A stretch of 64,000 bases of DNA from Streptomyces sp. JH34 (GTDB lineage: Bacteria > Actinomycetota > Actinomycetes > Streptomycetales > Streptomycetaceae), in NCBI RefSeq assembly GCF_029428875.1, contig NZ_JAJSOO010000001.1, forward strand, positions 4,216,001 through 4,280,000, given 5' to 3'. The position numbers were made by a program, and so were the translations under genes. Within the stretch, counting starts at the first letter, position 1, and each line of letters begins with the position of its first letter. Below are positions 33,600-42,624 of this stretch, one piece after another. Under the pieces are notes generated by a model. It did not search any database, was not told the origin of the DNA, and worked only from the letters and a program-made list of their open reading frames with translations.

Positions 33600-35309
33600 A
33601 TGACCCAGCCGCCACCGGAGGGCTTCGGGGCACCGTACGATCCCCCGCCGGCGCCGGGGTACGGCTACCCGCCCCGGCAGCCGGGCCCGTACACGCAGCC
33701 GGGCCCGTACACGCAGCCGTTCGGTCCGCAGTCCGGTCACCCGTATCCGGCACAGCCCGGATACGGATACCCGGCACAGCCCGGACAGGGGTACCCGGCA
33801 CAGCCGCCGACCGTGCCGATGCCGGGCGGCCCGGCCGGCACGGGTGGCGGTGGTGGACGCCTCACGGGCAGGACCGGCATGGTCGTCGGCGCCGTACTCG
33901 CCGTGCTGCTGCTGGCCGGTGGCGGCGTCTGGCTGGCCACGGGGGACGGCGGAGACGGGAAGAAGCCCGTCGCCGGGCCGAGCGGCGACGGCGGTGAGCG
34001 GGGCGCCTCGCCCACCGAGGACACGGAAGACGGCAAGGACGACGACAAGGGCGTCGCCGGACCGACCGCCGCCGAACTCGACGCCGGGCGCAAGCCGGGC
34101 GAGGCGAAGGTCGCGTGGCTGGCGGAGAACGGCGTCGACCTCCCCGAATACGGGGAGGAGACGCACGGCCCCTGGTTCGCCGGCGGCATCGTCGCCAAGG
34201 GCATGTACCGCAAGGTGACCGGTTACGCGATCACCGGCGGGGCCGAGAAGTGGAGCCTGCGGCTGCCCACGGACCTGTGCGCCTCGCCCTCCGCCGCCAC
34301 CGCCGACGGCAAGGTCGTCGTCGGCATCGAGGACAACGTCTCGGAGAAGGAGGCGTCCTGTTCCGTCCTGCAGATGATCGACCTGCGCACCGGCAAGGCG
34401 GGCTGGAGGAAGACGGTCGACAGGGCGGCGATACAGGACGGCCTGTCGAACGTCGCCATGTCGATCAGCGGGGACACGGTGACCTTCGGGCGCAACACCG
34501 CCTCGAACGCCTTCAGGGTCAGCGACGGAGAGGAACTGTTCGGCAGGCGTGAAGGTGCCTGTCAGCCCTTCGCCTTCACCGGCGGCGACCGGATGATCGC
34601 GGCCGTGACCTGTCAGGCGGAGCCGTCCGATCCCGTCCGTCAGCAGGTCCAGGAGGTCGATCCGGTCACCGGAGCGCCGAAGTGGACGTACGAGCTGCAG
34701 CCCGGCTGGTCGGTCGCGCACGTCTACTCCGTGAGCCCGCTCGTCATCTCGGTCCAGCAGCCGGAGAAGTCGACCGTCGTCGTCCTGAACGACGACGGGA
34801 CCTACCGCTCGCAGATGGTGGGCGGCGCCGGGGGATACGGCGTTCGTTGCGGTGGGGAATCCGTGGGGACGGGCGGCAACCTGGACGGCTGCGCCGGGGT
34901 CGCGGCGGACGCCGAGAGGTTCTACCTCTCGGCCCTCCCCGCGACGGGCTCGGGAGCCCGGACGAACGCGGTCGTCGCGTTCGACCTGGCCACCGGCAAG
35001 TCGGTGTGGAGGTCGCCCGCACCGGCCGGCCGCCTCCTCTTCCCGCTGCGTACGGAGGACGGGAAGGTGCTGGTCCACCTGGAGGCCCTGTACCGCGAGG
35101 GCGGTGAGATCGGCACGCTGGAGCCGTCGACCGGAACGTACGCCACGCTGTTGAAGCACCCGGCCTCGGCGGCCGGGACGGAGAGTTCGCTCTTCGCGCC
35201 GAAAGTCGTCTACCGCGACGGCCGTTCCTACCTGCTTCCTCGGCGTATCAGTCTGGACGAGGACGAGGAGGAGAAGGCGGCCACCGCCGTGCTGGTCTTC
35301 GGCGAGTGA
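33600..35309 (+). CDS. Membrane-anchored PQQ-like beta-propeller protein, paralogue 1
   Basis: A 569-residue protein. Residues 1 to about 85 are Pro/Gly/Tyr/Gln-rich and disordered, with repeats such as PGPYTQP and QPGYGYPA. One helix follows (GMVVGAVLAVLLLAGGGVWLA), then an acidic linker and an extracytoplasmic domain with PQQ-like propeller units (ITGGAEKWSLRLP, DLRTGKAGWRKT, DPVTGAPKWTYEL, DLATGKSVWRSP). It is the first of three tandem genes of the same design. Start ATG 33600 after AGGGGGA. Such propellers usually bind ligands or other proteins; no enzymatic residue is evident. Confidence 0.88.
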   Translation: MTQPPPEGFGAPYDPPPAPGYGYPPRQPGPYTQPGPYTQPFGPQSGHPYPAQPGYGYPAQPGQGYPAQPPTVPMPGGPAGTGGGGGRLTGRTGMVVGAVLAVLLLAGGGVWLATGDGGDGKKPVAGPSGDGGERGASPTEDTEDGKDDDKGVAGPTAAELDAGRKPGEAKVAWLAENGVDLPEYGEETHGPWFAGGIVAKGMYRKVTGYAITGGAEKWSLRLPTDLCASPSAATADGKVVVGIEDNVSEKEASCSVLQMIDLRTGKAGWRKTVDRAAIQDGLSNVAMSISGDTVTFGRNTASNAFRVSDGEELFGRREGACQPFAFTGGDRMIAAVTCQAEPSDPVRQQVQEVDPVTGAPKWTYELQPGWSVAHVYSVSPLVISVQQPEKSTVVVLNDDGTYRSQMVGGAGGYGVRCGGESVGTGGNLDGCAGVAADAERFYLSALPATGSGARTNAVVAFDLATGKSVWRSPAPAGRLLFPLRTEDGKVLVHLEALYREGGEIGTLEPSTGTYATLLKHPASAAGTESSLFAPKVVYRDGRSYLLPRRISLDEDEEEKAATAVLVFGE

Positions 35310-35645
35310 GCGTGTGACTGCGCGGTTCCCGCGAAACCCGCCTCGTGCGCGTGCAGTTGACGGAGCATGGGGGGCAGGCGCCTCCTCCTGCTCACGACAG
35401 GCGCGTAACGACGGCATCACAGCCCGGTTCTCCCTTGGGAACAGGGGGTGGACCGAACCGTTCCGGGTGTGGTGCGGGTGGTACAAAGAAGCCCCGCTCG
35501 ACTGTCGTAACGCCGCGGAAGCCATGCCCGATTCGCTCCTTTCCGGGGGGAATTCAGAGATTTCTTGCACCTGATCCTCTGAGCCCAGCGGAATCGCGGG
35601 GGAGACCGGAACGGGCACCGGAACCGCACGAAGGGGGACGTGCTG
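35310..35645. other. 336-bp gap between paralogues 1 and 2
   Basis: No convincing gene. A GTG frame at 35314-35574 has the composition of a shadow. The stretch is less GC-rich around 35480-35580 and probably holds the promoter of paralogue 2; GGAAC at 35438 followed 16 bp later by CGTT resembles an envelope-stress ECF promoter, but only loosely. Confidence 0.4.
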
Positions 35646-37493
35646 ATGACCCAGCCGCCCAGCCAGCAACCGCCGCAGGGGGGCTTCGGGGCTCCGCAGG
35701 AACCGCAGGGCACTCCCCAGCCGTCCCAGCCGCAGTCACCGCCGCCGGTTCCGCCGCAGGCGCCGCCCACCCCTCCGCAGACACCGCCCGCCGGGGCACC
35801 GCAGGCGCCCGGGGCGCAGCCGGGTTACGGCTACCCCCAGGCGCCCGGCCAGGCGGCCCCCGGTCCGTACGCCCAGCAGCCCGGTCCGTACGGCGCCCCG
35901 TCCGGGCCGTACGCCCAGCAGCCCGGTCCGTACGCCCAGCAGCCCGGACCCTACGGCCAGCAGCCCGGCGCGTACGGCCAGCAGCCCGGCTACGGCTACC
36001 CGCAGCAGCAGTACCCCGGCGCTCCCGCGCCCGGTGGCTCCGGCGGCGGCCCCTTCAAGGGCAAGCCCGCCGTCATCATCGGTGCGGCGCTCGCCGCGCT
36101 CCTCGTCGTCGGCGGCGGCGTCTTCCTCGTCACGAGCGGCGACGACGACAAGAAGGACCCCGTCTCCAAGTCCAGCAGCGCCCCCGTGGACCCGAGCGGG
36201 TCGGCCGAGGTCGACCAGGGCGACGGCAAGGGTGACGGCCGTGAGACGGACGACGACCTCAACGCCGGGCGCAAGGAGGGCGAGGCGAAGGTCCTCTGGC
36301 TGGCGAAGAACGACGTCGACCTGCCGCGCAACGGCAAGGAGGTGTTCGGCCCGTGGATCGTCGGTGACACGATCGTCAAGGGCATGTACCGCTCCGTCAA
36401 CGGCTACTCGATGGCTGACGGCAAGCAGAAGTGGAGCCTGCCGCTGCCCGCCGACATGTGCGCGGCGCCCGGGAACCCCACGGCCGACGGCAAGATCGTC
36501 ATCGGCGTGATGAACGGCACCACGGACAGGGCCGACTGCGCCGATCTGCAGATGATCGACCTCAACACCGGCAAGGCCGGCTGGAAGACGTCGGTCAAGA
36601 AGAACGGCACCTGGGACCTGCTGACCGACATCGGTCTGGCGATCAGCGGTGACACCGTGACCGTGGGCCGCACGAGCAACTCCAACGCCTACCGGGTCAG
36701 CGACGGCAAGGAGCTCTTCGGCAACCCGTCGGGCAACTGCAAGCCGTTCGCCTTCGCCGGTGGTCCCAAGCTCATCGCCGCCGCCAGCTGCCGCACCGAC
36801 GACGTGAACAACCCCCAGCACCAGGTCCAGGAGATCGACCCGGCCACGGGGAAGGCCAAGTGGTCGTACCAGCCCGAGCGGGGCTGGGAGATCGACAAGG
36901 TCTACTCGGTGAACCCTCTCGTCGTCTCGCTGACCCAGCGGGAGAAGAAGAAGTGGGGCATCCTCGCGCTCAAGGAGAACGGGACGCTCAGGTCCCAGCT
37001 GATCAGTGACAAGGGGGACAAACTCTCCGTCGAGTGCGGACACGACTTCGCGGTCTTCGGGGAGAAGCTCGAAGGCTGCAGCGGGGTGGCCGCCGACGCC
37101 AACACCTTCTACATGATGACCGAGGACGACACCAGCGGCACCGGCCGCACCAACAAGGTCATCGCGTTCGACCTGAACACCGGCAAGACCAAGTGGAAGT
37201 CCGCGGCCCCCGCCGAGCGCACCATGAAGCCGCTGCGCATGGAGGGCGGCAACGTCCTGGTCTACGTGGAGCCCTCGTACGACAAGGGCGGGGCGATCGC
37301 GACGATCGCGCCCACCGGAGGCGCGCCCAAGGTGCTCCTGCAGCACCCGGACTCGACGACCCGGATCGAGAACTTCTTCTCGTCGAAGATCACCTACGCG
37401 GGCGGCCGTTCCTTCATCGTCAGCGACCGCGTCAGCGCGAGCAACGACGAGGAGGAGAAGGAGCAGACGACCATGATGGCTTTCGGCAAGTGA
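35646..37493 (+). CDS. Membrane-anchored PQQ-like beta-propeller protein, paralogue 2
   Basis: A 615-residue homologue of the gene at 33600. The proline-rich cytoplasmic tail is longer (about 138 residues) with QQPGPYGA and QQPGPYAQ-type repeats; the single helix is AVIIGAALAALLVVGGGVFLV. The outer domain shares GEAKVLWLAKNDVDLP, GMYRSVNGYSMADGKQKWSLPLP, NTGKAGWKT and GKAKWSYQPERGWEIDKVYSVNPLVVSL with paralogue 1, so a recent duplication is clear. ATG 35646 is chosen over GTG 35640 by spacing from AGGGGGA. Confidence 0.88.
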   Translation: MTQPPSQQPPQGGFGAPQEPQGTPQPSQPQSPPPVPPQAPPTPPQTPPAGAPQAPGAQPGYGYPQAPGQAAPGPYAQQPGPYGAPSGPYAQQPGPYAQQPGPYGQQPGAYGQQPGYGYPQQQYPGAPAPGGSGGGPFKGKPAVIIGAALAALLVVGGGVFLVTSGDDDKKDPVSKSSSAPVDPSGSAEVDQGDGKGDGRETDDDLNAGRKEGEAKVLWLAKNDVDLPRNGKEVFGPWIVGDTIVKGMYRSVNGYSMADGKQKWSLPLPADMCAAPGNPTADGKIVIGVMNGTTDRADCADLQMIDLNTGKAGWKTSVKKNGTWDLLTDIGLAISGDTVTVGRTSNSNAYRVSDGKELFGNPSGNCKPFAFAGGPKLIAAASCRTDDVNNPQHQVQEIDPATGKAKWSYQPERGWEIDKVYSVNPLVVSLTQREKKKWGILALKENGTLRSQLISDKGDKLSVECGHDFAVFGEKLEGCSGVAADANTFYMMTEDDTSGTGRTNKVIAFDLNTGKTKWKSAAPAERTMKPLRMEGGNVLVYVEPSYDKGGAIATIAPTGGAPKVLLQHPDSTTRIENFFSSKITYAGGRSFIVSDRVSASNDEEEKEQTTMMAFGK

Positions 37494-37551
37494 CGGCCGA
37501 CCACGGCAACCGCAGCCCTTCCTCCTCCGACTCCGCAGAGGTACGTACGCC

Positions 37552-39474
37552 ATGACCCAGCCGCCCAACGAACCGCCCCAGGGCGGATTCGGCCCCCCGC
37601 AGGACCCGCCGCCCGGCGGATTCGGCGCACCCACCCCGCCGCCCGCCGACCCGCTCGCCAAGCAGCCCCCGGCCGCGCCGCCCACCCCGCCCGCAGGCGG
37701 CTACGGCAGCCCGCCGCCCCCGCCCGCCGGTGGATACGGCTCTCCGCCGCCCCCGCCGGCAGGTGGTTACGGGACCCCGCAGACCCCGGCGTACGGGTAC
37801 CCCCAGGCCCCGCCCCCAGGCCAGCCGCCGACCCAGCCCGGCTACGGCTTCCCGCAGGGGCCGCCCCCAGGCCAGCCGCCGACCCAGCCCGGCTACGGCT
37901 TCCCGCAGGGGCCGCCGCCCGGACAGCCCGGCATGTCCCCGCAGCAGGTGCACGGCTACCCGACCGCACCGATGCAGCCGCAGTACGGCGCACCCCAGCA
38001 GCCCGGCGGCGGCAAGAAGTTCACCACCCAGATGCAGATCATCGTCGCCGCGGCCGTCGCCGTCGTACTGATCGTCGGCGGCGGAGTCTTCTACGCATCC
38101 AGCAGCGGTGACGAAGGCGGCAAGCAGGACGACGTGACCTCGGCCGGCACGAACGGCGGCGAGGGCAAGGGCGGCGAGGGCGACGGCCTGGCCGGCGGCA
38201 CGGAGAAGGCCCCGTCCGACACCAAGGCCGAGGTCGGCTTCAAGCTGCCCCACCCGAAGGTCACCGACACCACGGCCGTCGACGGGTCCTGGGCCACGGA
38301 CAAGGTCTACGTGAAGACCGGCGTCTACGAGGTCGTCGGTTACGACCTCGACAAGGGCACCAAGATCTGGTCCATCCCGCTCAAGGGTCAGGTCTGCGCC
38401 GCGTCTCGGCACATGAGCAAGGACTACAAGACGGCCATCGCGTTCCAGGAGGGCAAGCCGAGCGCCGCGGACAAGTACCCCTCCTGCAACCAGGTCGGAG
38501 CACTCGACCTCGCCACCGGCAAGCTCATGTGGAGCAAGTCCGTCACGTCGCCGTCCAGCGGTGACGAGCCCGTCAGGTTCGGCGAGGTCACGCTCAGCGG
38601 CACCACCGTCGCCGCGGGCGGCACCAGCGGCGGCGCCGCGTTCAACCTCGCCGACGGCGCCGAGCTCTGGAAGCCCAAGACCGACACCAACAACTGCTAC
38701 GACATGGGTTACGGCGGTGGCGAGGCCCTCGCCGTGGTCCGCAAGTGCGGCAGCTACGACGACCCGCAGCTGACCATCCAGGCGCTCGACCCGTCCACCG
38801 GCGCGCCGCTCTTCTCCTACGCCATGCCGCCCGGCGTCGAGTACGCGAGCATCGTCTCCACCAAGCCGCTCGTCGTGGCGGCCGATGTCGGTGACACCGC
38901 CGGTGACGGCAGCAGCATCTCGGACTTCTTCTCCATCGACGCGGCCACCGGCAAGCTCATTGTCCGGATCTCGGCCGACGCGGACAAGTACGCCGCGGAG
39001 TGCGGCTCCACCGAGGTCGAGCAGTGCGGCTCCGTGGCCGTCGGCAACAACCGGATCTACGTGCCGACCGAGGAGCACGAGGGCGGCGGCGAGTACGGCG
39101 ACACCAACGAGATCGTCGCCTTCGACCTCACCACCGGCAAGCTCGTCGGCGGCAGGGCGGACGCGGGTGACCGCTACACGCTGACCCCGCTGCGCATGGA
39201 CGGTTCCAACGTCATCGCGTACAAGCGGCCGCCGTACGACAAGGGCGGCCAGATCGTGTCCATCGACGGCTCCACGTTCAAGGAGACCGTGCTGATGGTC
39301 AACCCGGACGACGAGACGGTGCGCGACGCGGAGACCAGCTTCTCCGTGGACTACGCCGAGTTCATCTACGAGAAGGGGCGGCTGTTCATCTCCGAGAAGA
39401 TGGTCAGTGAGCCCAGCAAGTCCAGTTCGCTGGACGACAAGCAGTACCTCGTCGTCTCCTTCAGGACCGGCTGA
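37552..39474 (+). CDS. Membrane-anchored PQQ-like beta-propeller protein, paralogue 3
   Basis: A 640-residue third copy, more diverged. It starts MTQPPNEPPQGGFGPP and has a tail of about 155 residues with two near-identical QPPTQPGYGFPQGPPPG units; helix MQIIVAAAVAVVLIVGGGVFYA; then an acidic Gly-rich linker and propeller units (DLDKGTKIWSIPL, DLATGKLMWSKS, DPSTGAPLFSY, DLTTGKLVGGR). It lies 58 bp after paralogue 2, so probably in one transcript, which ends at a clear intrinsic terminator. Confidence 0.88.
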   Translation: MTQPPNEPPQGGFGPPQDPPPGGFGAPTPPPADPLAKQPPAAPPTPPAGGYGSPPPPPAGGYGSPPPPPAGGYGTPQTPAYGYPQAPPPGQPPTQPGYGFPQGPPPGQPPTQPGYGFPQGPPPGQPGMSPQQVHGYPTAPMQPQYGAPQQPGGGKKFTTQMQIIVAAAVAVVLIVGGGVFYASSSGDEGGKQDDVTSAGTNGGEGKGGEGDGLAGGTEKAPSDTKAEVGFKLPHPKVTDTTAVDGSWATDKVYVKTGVYEVVGYDLDKGTKIWSIPLKGQVCAASRHMSKDYKTAIAFQEGKPSAADKYPSCNQVGALDLATGKLMWSKSVTSPSSGDEPVRFGEVTLSGTTVAAGGTSGGAAFNLADGAELWKPKTDTNNCYDMGYGGGEALAVVRKCGSYDDPQLTIQALDPSTGAPLFSYAMPPGVEYASIVSTKPLVVAADVGDTAGDGSSISDFFSIDAATGKLIVRISADADKYAAECGSTEVEQCGSVAVGNNRIYVPTEEHEGGGEYGDTNEIVAFDLTTGKLVGGRADAGDRYTLTPLRMDGSNVIAYKRPPYDKGGQIVSIDGSTFKETVLMVNPDDETVRDAETSFSVDYAEFIYEKGRLFISEKMVSEPSKSSSLDDKQYLVVSFRTG

Positions 39475-39506
39475 CCCGCCCGGCCCGCCTCCCGGGCCTT
39501 CCGCAA

Positions 39507-39550
39507 CGGCCCTGCCGGTTGATCACCGACCGGCAGGGCCGGTCGTTTTC
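39507..39550 (+). terminator. Intrinsic terminator after the propeller-gene cluster
   Basis: CGGCCCTGCCGGT pairs exactly with ACCGGCAGGGCCG (9-nt loop), followed by GTCGTTTTC, an unusually good T-run for this genome. Confidence 0.85.
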
Positions 39551-39688
39551 CGACGCGCATCCGGTCCTGAACGACGCAGAATTCGGCATTCCGGGGGGCT
39601 CCTGCCCGGTAATGGGCGCGTGGCGTCGAACAAGCGTGTAGCTTGCCGGGTCAGAGGGGCCGGGGGGCCTGTTCAGGGTTACGCAGCG

Positions 39689-39702
39689 GTACAGCGCTGT
39701 AC
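39689..39702. promoter_or_regulatory. 14-bp palindrome just upstream of the response regulator gene
   Basis: GTACAGCGCTGTAC, fully symmetric, ending 17 bp before the ATG at 39720. Candidate autoregulatory site or leader hairpin. Confidence 0.5.
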
Positions 39703-39719
39703 ACATGGGGGCTTTTCCG

Positions 39720-40415
39720 ATGGGCGTGCGGCTCATGGTGGTCGATGACCACCGTCTGCTCGCCGAGGCACTCGCCTCGGCACTGAAATTGCGCGGACAC
39801 CGGGTGCTCGCGGCGGCCGCGCCGACGTCCGGGGCCGCGGAACTGGTCGTCAGCAGGGCGCCGGAGGTCTGCCTGTTCGGCACGGCCGCGCCCGCCGAAC
39901 CCGGGGCGTTCGACCCGATCACGAGGATCGGACGGGAGCGTCCCCAGGTGGCCGTGGTGGTGCTCGGCCCGGTTCCGAGCCCGCGCGGGATCGCCGCCGC
40001 CTTCGCCGCGGGAGCGGCCGGGTACGTCCGCCACGACGAACGCATAGAGGGCGTGGAGCGGGCCATGATCAAGGCCCGCGCGGGAGATGTCGCGGTCGCC
40101 CCGCAGCTGTTGCGGGGCGCGTTCGCCGAGTTGCTGCATCCGGCGGTCCAGCCGGACGACGAAGGGCAGCGGCTGCTGCGGATGCTGACCCCGCGTGAGG
40201 TCGAGGTGCTGGTCAGGGTCGCCGAAGGGGATGACACGCGGCTGATCGCGGCCCGCATGGGAATCGCGCCGAGCACCGCGCGCACGCATGTGCAGCGGGT
40301 GCTGATGAAGCTGGGCGTCGGCTCCCGGCTGGAGGCCGCCGCACTCGCCGCGCGTACGGGGCTGCTCGACCGGGCGGCGGCGGGAACACCGCGGGGGCCG
40401 GACGGCCTCGCGTGA
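39720..40415 (+). CDS. Atypical LuxR-family response regulator
   Basis: A 231-residue protein with a receiver-like domain and a C-terminal LuxR helix-turn-helix (LTPREVEVLVRVAEGDDTRLIAARMGIAPSTARTH, about 156-190). The receiver keeps the acidic pair Asp9-Asp10 but has Gly54 (CLFGTA) where the phosphorylated Asp belongs, and lacks the conserved Thr/Ser and Lys (VVVLGP; GYVRHD). It is therefore unlikely to be phosphorylated, and no kinase gene is adjacent. ATG 39720 is preferred since GGGGG from the upstream ATG (39705) serves as its ribosome site. A second LuxR regulator lies at 46566. Confidence 0.88.
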   Translation: MGVRLMVVDDHRLLAEALASALKLRGHRVLAAAAPTSGAAELVVSRAPEVCLFGTAAPAEPGAFDPITRIGRERPQVAVVVLGPVPSPRGIAAAFAAGAAGYVRHDERIEGVERAMIKARAGDVAVAPQLLRGAFAELLHPAVQPDDEGQRLLRMLTPREVEVLVRVAEGDDTRLIAARMGIAPSTARTHVQRVLMKLGVGSRLEAAALAARTGLLDRAAAGTPRGPDGLA

Positions 40416-40440
40416 ACGCGTGATCGTCCGGCCCCCGCGG
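40389..40440. terminator. Terminator hairpin overlapping the regulator's last codons
   Basis: CCGCGGGGGCCGGAC (inside the gene's 3' end) pairs exactly, 15 bp, with GTCCGGCCCCCGCGG. It lies between convergent genes ending at 40415 and 40452. Confidence 0.8.
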
Positions 40441-40451
40441 GGCGGTGCCGG

Positions 40452-40739
40452 TCAGCTCTCCGGCGTGCCGGGGGTCTCCTGGGGTACCTGGACCGGGCGC
40501 AGCTTCATCCAGATCAGGAAGAAGAGCCCGAGCGCCAGCATGGCCAGGCCGGTCCACAGGTTGATGTGGACGCCCTCGGCCTTCTTCAGGTCGGCTTCGG
40601 ACGGGTCGATGCCGGCGATGGTGACGATCACTCCGTAGACCACGAAGAGACCGCCGATGATCCGCCGGATGTCGAAGAGCCTGGCCGCGGTCGCGGACGT
40701 GCGCTCCAGTTCGGAGACTTCCTTGTGCAGGTCGGACAT
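40452..40739 (-). CDS. Small two-helix membrane protein downstream of the symporter
   Basis: A 95-residue protein with two predicted helices (GGLFVVYGVIVTIAGI at about 29-44 and LWTGLAMLALGLFFLIWM at about 61-78) and soluble N- and C-termini. It begins 15 bp after the symporter stop, so they are co-transcribed. It is probably an accessory to the transporter, as small partner subunits are common beside sodium/solute symporters, but nothing in the sequence proves it. Confidence 0.8.
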   Translation of the reverse strand: MSDLHKEVSELERTSATAARLFDIRRIIGGLFVVYGVIVTIAGIDPSEADLKKAEGVHINLWTGLAMLALGLFFLIWMKLRPVQVPQETPGTPES

Positions 40740-40754
40740 GGTGAGTGCCTCCGA

Positions 40755-42425
40755 TCAGAGCGAGTAGGGCAGGTAGCAGAGGGCGGCGAGGACGATGGCG
40801 CCCCAGCCGAGCAGTGCGGGCTTGCGGTACCAGGCGCTGTCGCCCTCCTCCGGAGCCTCGTCGGCGTCCGGGGACTCCGTCCCGTAGACCAGACCGGCCA
40901 GTTCGGCGTCGGGCTTGGGCGCGGTGAACAGGGTGACGGCGACCATGACGACCGCGCCGGCCACGAATCCGACGATGGCGGAGACGAAGTTGGCGCCCTG
41001 GTCGGACGGGATGTCGATGATGCCCTGCTCGTAGAAGACGAAGTAGTTCACCATCGCGGCCGTGGTACCCGCGACGAGGCCCCAGACACCCGACTTCATC
41101 GAGGCGCGCTTCCAGAACATGCCGATGATGAAGACGACGAACATCGGGACGTTGAAGAACGAGAACAGCGTCTGCAGGTACGTCATGATGTTGGAGAAGC
41201 TGGCGGCGATGAACGCCGTGCCGATCGAGGCCAGCACACCCACCGCGGTGATCAACCGGCCGAAGCGCAGGTAGTACTCGTCGGACTGGTCCTTCTTCAC
41301 GTACCGCTGCCAGATGTCCGTGGTGAACACCGTGTTGAACGACGACACGTTGGCCGCCATACCGGCCATGAACGCGGCCAGCAGACCGGTCACCGCGATA
41401 CCGAGCACGCCGTTGGGGAGCAGTTCCCGCATCAGCAGCGGGATGGCGTCGTTGTACGTGAGGCCGGATTCCTTCGACCCGATGTTCGGGACGACGACGG
41501 CGGCGACCAGGCCCGGGATCATCACCGCGAAGACGATGAAGATCTTCGGGAAGGCGGCGATCAGCGGGGTGCGCTTGGCGGCCGAGAGGTTCTTCGCGGA
41601 CAGGGCGCGCTGCACCTCGGCGAAGTTGGTGGTCCAGTAGCCGAAGGAGAGCACGAAGCCGAGGCCGAGGATGATCGTCAGCCAGTTCGCCCCGAGCGGG
41701 TTGGCGTCACCGATGCCGGTACCGCCCCAGGCGGACATGAAGTCCGCGCCGTGCTGCTTCTCCAGCGAGCCGCTGAGGCCGTCCCAGCCGCCGACGCGCT
41801 TGAGGCCCAGGATGGTGAGGGGGATCAGCGCGGCGAGGATGACGAAGAACTGCAGCACCTCGTTGTAGATCGCGGAGGAGAGTCCGCCGATCGTGATGTA
41901 GAGCAGGACGAACACGCCGGCGACGACGATCGCGACCCAGCGCTCCCAGCCCAGCAGCGCCTCCACGACGATCGACAGGGCGTAGAGGTTCACGCCCGCG
42001 ATCAGGATCGCCGCGAAGGCGAAGAGTATGGAACTCAGCAGGTGCGCCGACCTGTCGAAGCGCTGGAGCAGGAACTCCGGCACGGAGCGGACCTTCGACC
42101 GGTAGTAGAAGGGCATCATCACCAGGCCGAGGAAGACCATGGCGGGGATGGCGCCGATCCAGTACCAGTGCACGACCGCGACGCCGTACTGCGCGCCCGT
42201 GGCTGCCATGCCGAGGATCTCGGTGGCACCGAGATTCGCCGCGACGAAGGCCAGGCCGGTCACCCAGGCGGGCAGCGAACGTCCGGAGAGGAAGAAGTCG
42301 AGGCTCGTCTTCACGCTGGCCCGGGCGGCGAAGCCGATGCCGAGCACCACGACGAAGTAGATCGCCAGAATTGTGTAATCGAGCCCGTTCGTGGGGAGCC
42401 GGAGCCCTTCGGCCAGATATTGCAT
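40755..42425 (-). CDS. Sodium/solute symporter (probable galactose transporter)
   Basis: A 556-residue membrane protein of the solute:sodium symporter (SSS) family, SGLT/vSGLT-like, with about 14 helices: DYTILAIYFVVVLGIGF, SLDFFLSGRSLPAW with the SSS signature, TGLAFVAANLGATEILG, and GFGVVLSFGYWTTNF-type sequence near 290. It stands back to back with galT-galE-galK, so galactose is the likely substrate, carried with sodium. The tail contains an acidic stretch before a final helix. The 238-bp region shared with galT has inverted CTGAAC/GTTCAG repeats. Confidence 0.9.
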   Translation of the reverse strand: MQYLAEGLRLPTNGLDYTILAIYFVVVLGIGFAARASVKTSLDFFLSGRSLPAWVTGLAFVAANLGATEILGMAATGAQYGVAVVHWYWIGAIPAMVFLGLVMMPFYYRSKVRSVPEFLLQRFDRSAHLLSSILFAFAAILIAGVNLYALSIVVEALLGWERWVAIVVAGVFVLLYITIGGLSSAIYNEVLQFFVILAALIPLTILGLKRVGGWDGLSGSLEKQHGADFMSAWGGTGIGDANPLGANWLTIILGLGFVLSFGYWTTNFAEVQRALSAKNLSAAKRTPLIAAFPKIFIVFAVMIPGLVAAVVVPNIGSKESGLTYNDAIPLLMRELLPNGVLGIAVTGLLAAFMAGMAANVSSFNTVFTTDIWQRYVKKDQSDEYYLRFGRLITAVGVLASIGTAFIAASFSNIMTYLQTLFSFFNVPMFVVFIIGMFWKRASMKSGVWGLVAGTTAAMVNYFVFYEQGIIDIPSDQGANFVSAIVGFVAGAVVMVAVTLFTAPKPDAELAGLVYGTESPDADEAPEEGDSAWYRKPALLGWGAIVLAALCYLPYSL

Positions 42426-42451
42426 GGGGGGTACTCGCTTCGTTGCGCGAA

Positions 42452-42499
42452 CTGAACCCGAGGGAACCTACGCCTTTGTGTTCAGAAACTGAACAGTTC
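42452..42499. promoter_or_regulatory. CTGAAC/GTTCAG repeat cluster in the gal divergent region
   Basis: TGTTCAGAAACTGAACA (42479-42495) is an exact 7+3+7 inverted repeat; it overlaps GAACAGTTC (42491-42499), and a further CTGAAC sits at 42452-42457. Positioned 27-75 bp ahead of the symporter start and 165-212 bp ahead of galT. Likely operator of the galactose locus. Confidence 0.6.
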
Positions 42500-42592
42500 C
42501 AGTGGCGTTCTTTGTTTGATCGTGATCGGGCGAGTTGAAATGTCCTGATCTGGCCGACTGTGGGTGCGAGCTCCCCACAGGACTCAGTGGCA

Positions 42593-42624
42593 TTGACGCG
42601 CTGTGTTTACTTGTGATTTGTTAT
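42593..42624 (+). promoter_or_regulatory. Possible gal operon promoter
   Basis: TTGACG at 42593-42598 is followed by an unusually AT-rich stretch (TTTACTTGTGATTTGTTATG) 40-60 bp before galT. The gal operon of S. lividans has a galactose-inducible promoter (galP1) in this place. The -10 element is not clear. Confidence 0.4.

Noticed and set aside
35438..35462. GGAAC-N16-CGTT as an ECF sigma factor promoter for paralogue 2
   Set aside because: Only short matches and about 185 bp from the start codon; such matches are common by chance.
35314..35574. Possible 86-codon gene between propeller paralogues 1 and 2
   Set aside because: No ribosome site, atypical composition and no recognisable feature; likely promoter DNA.
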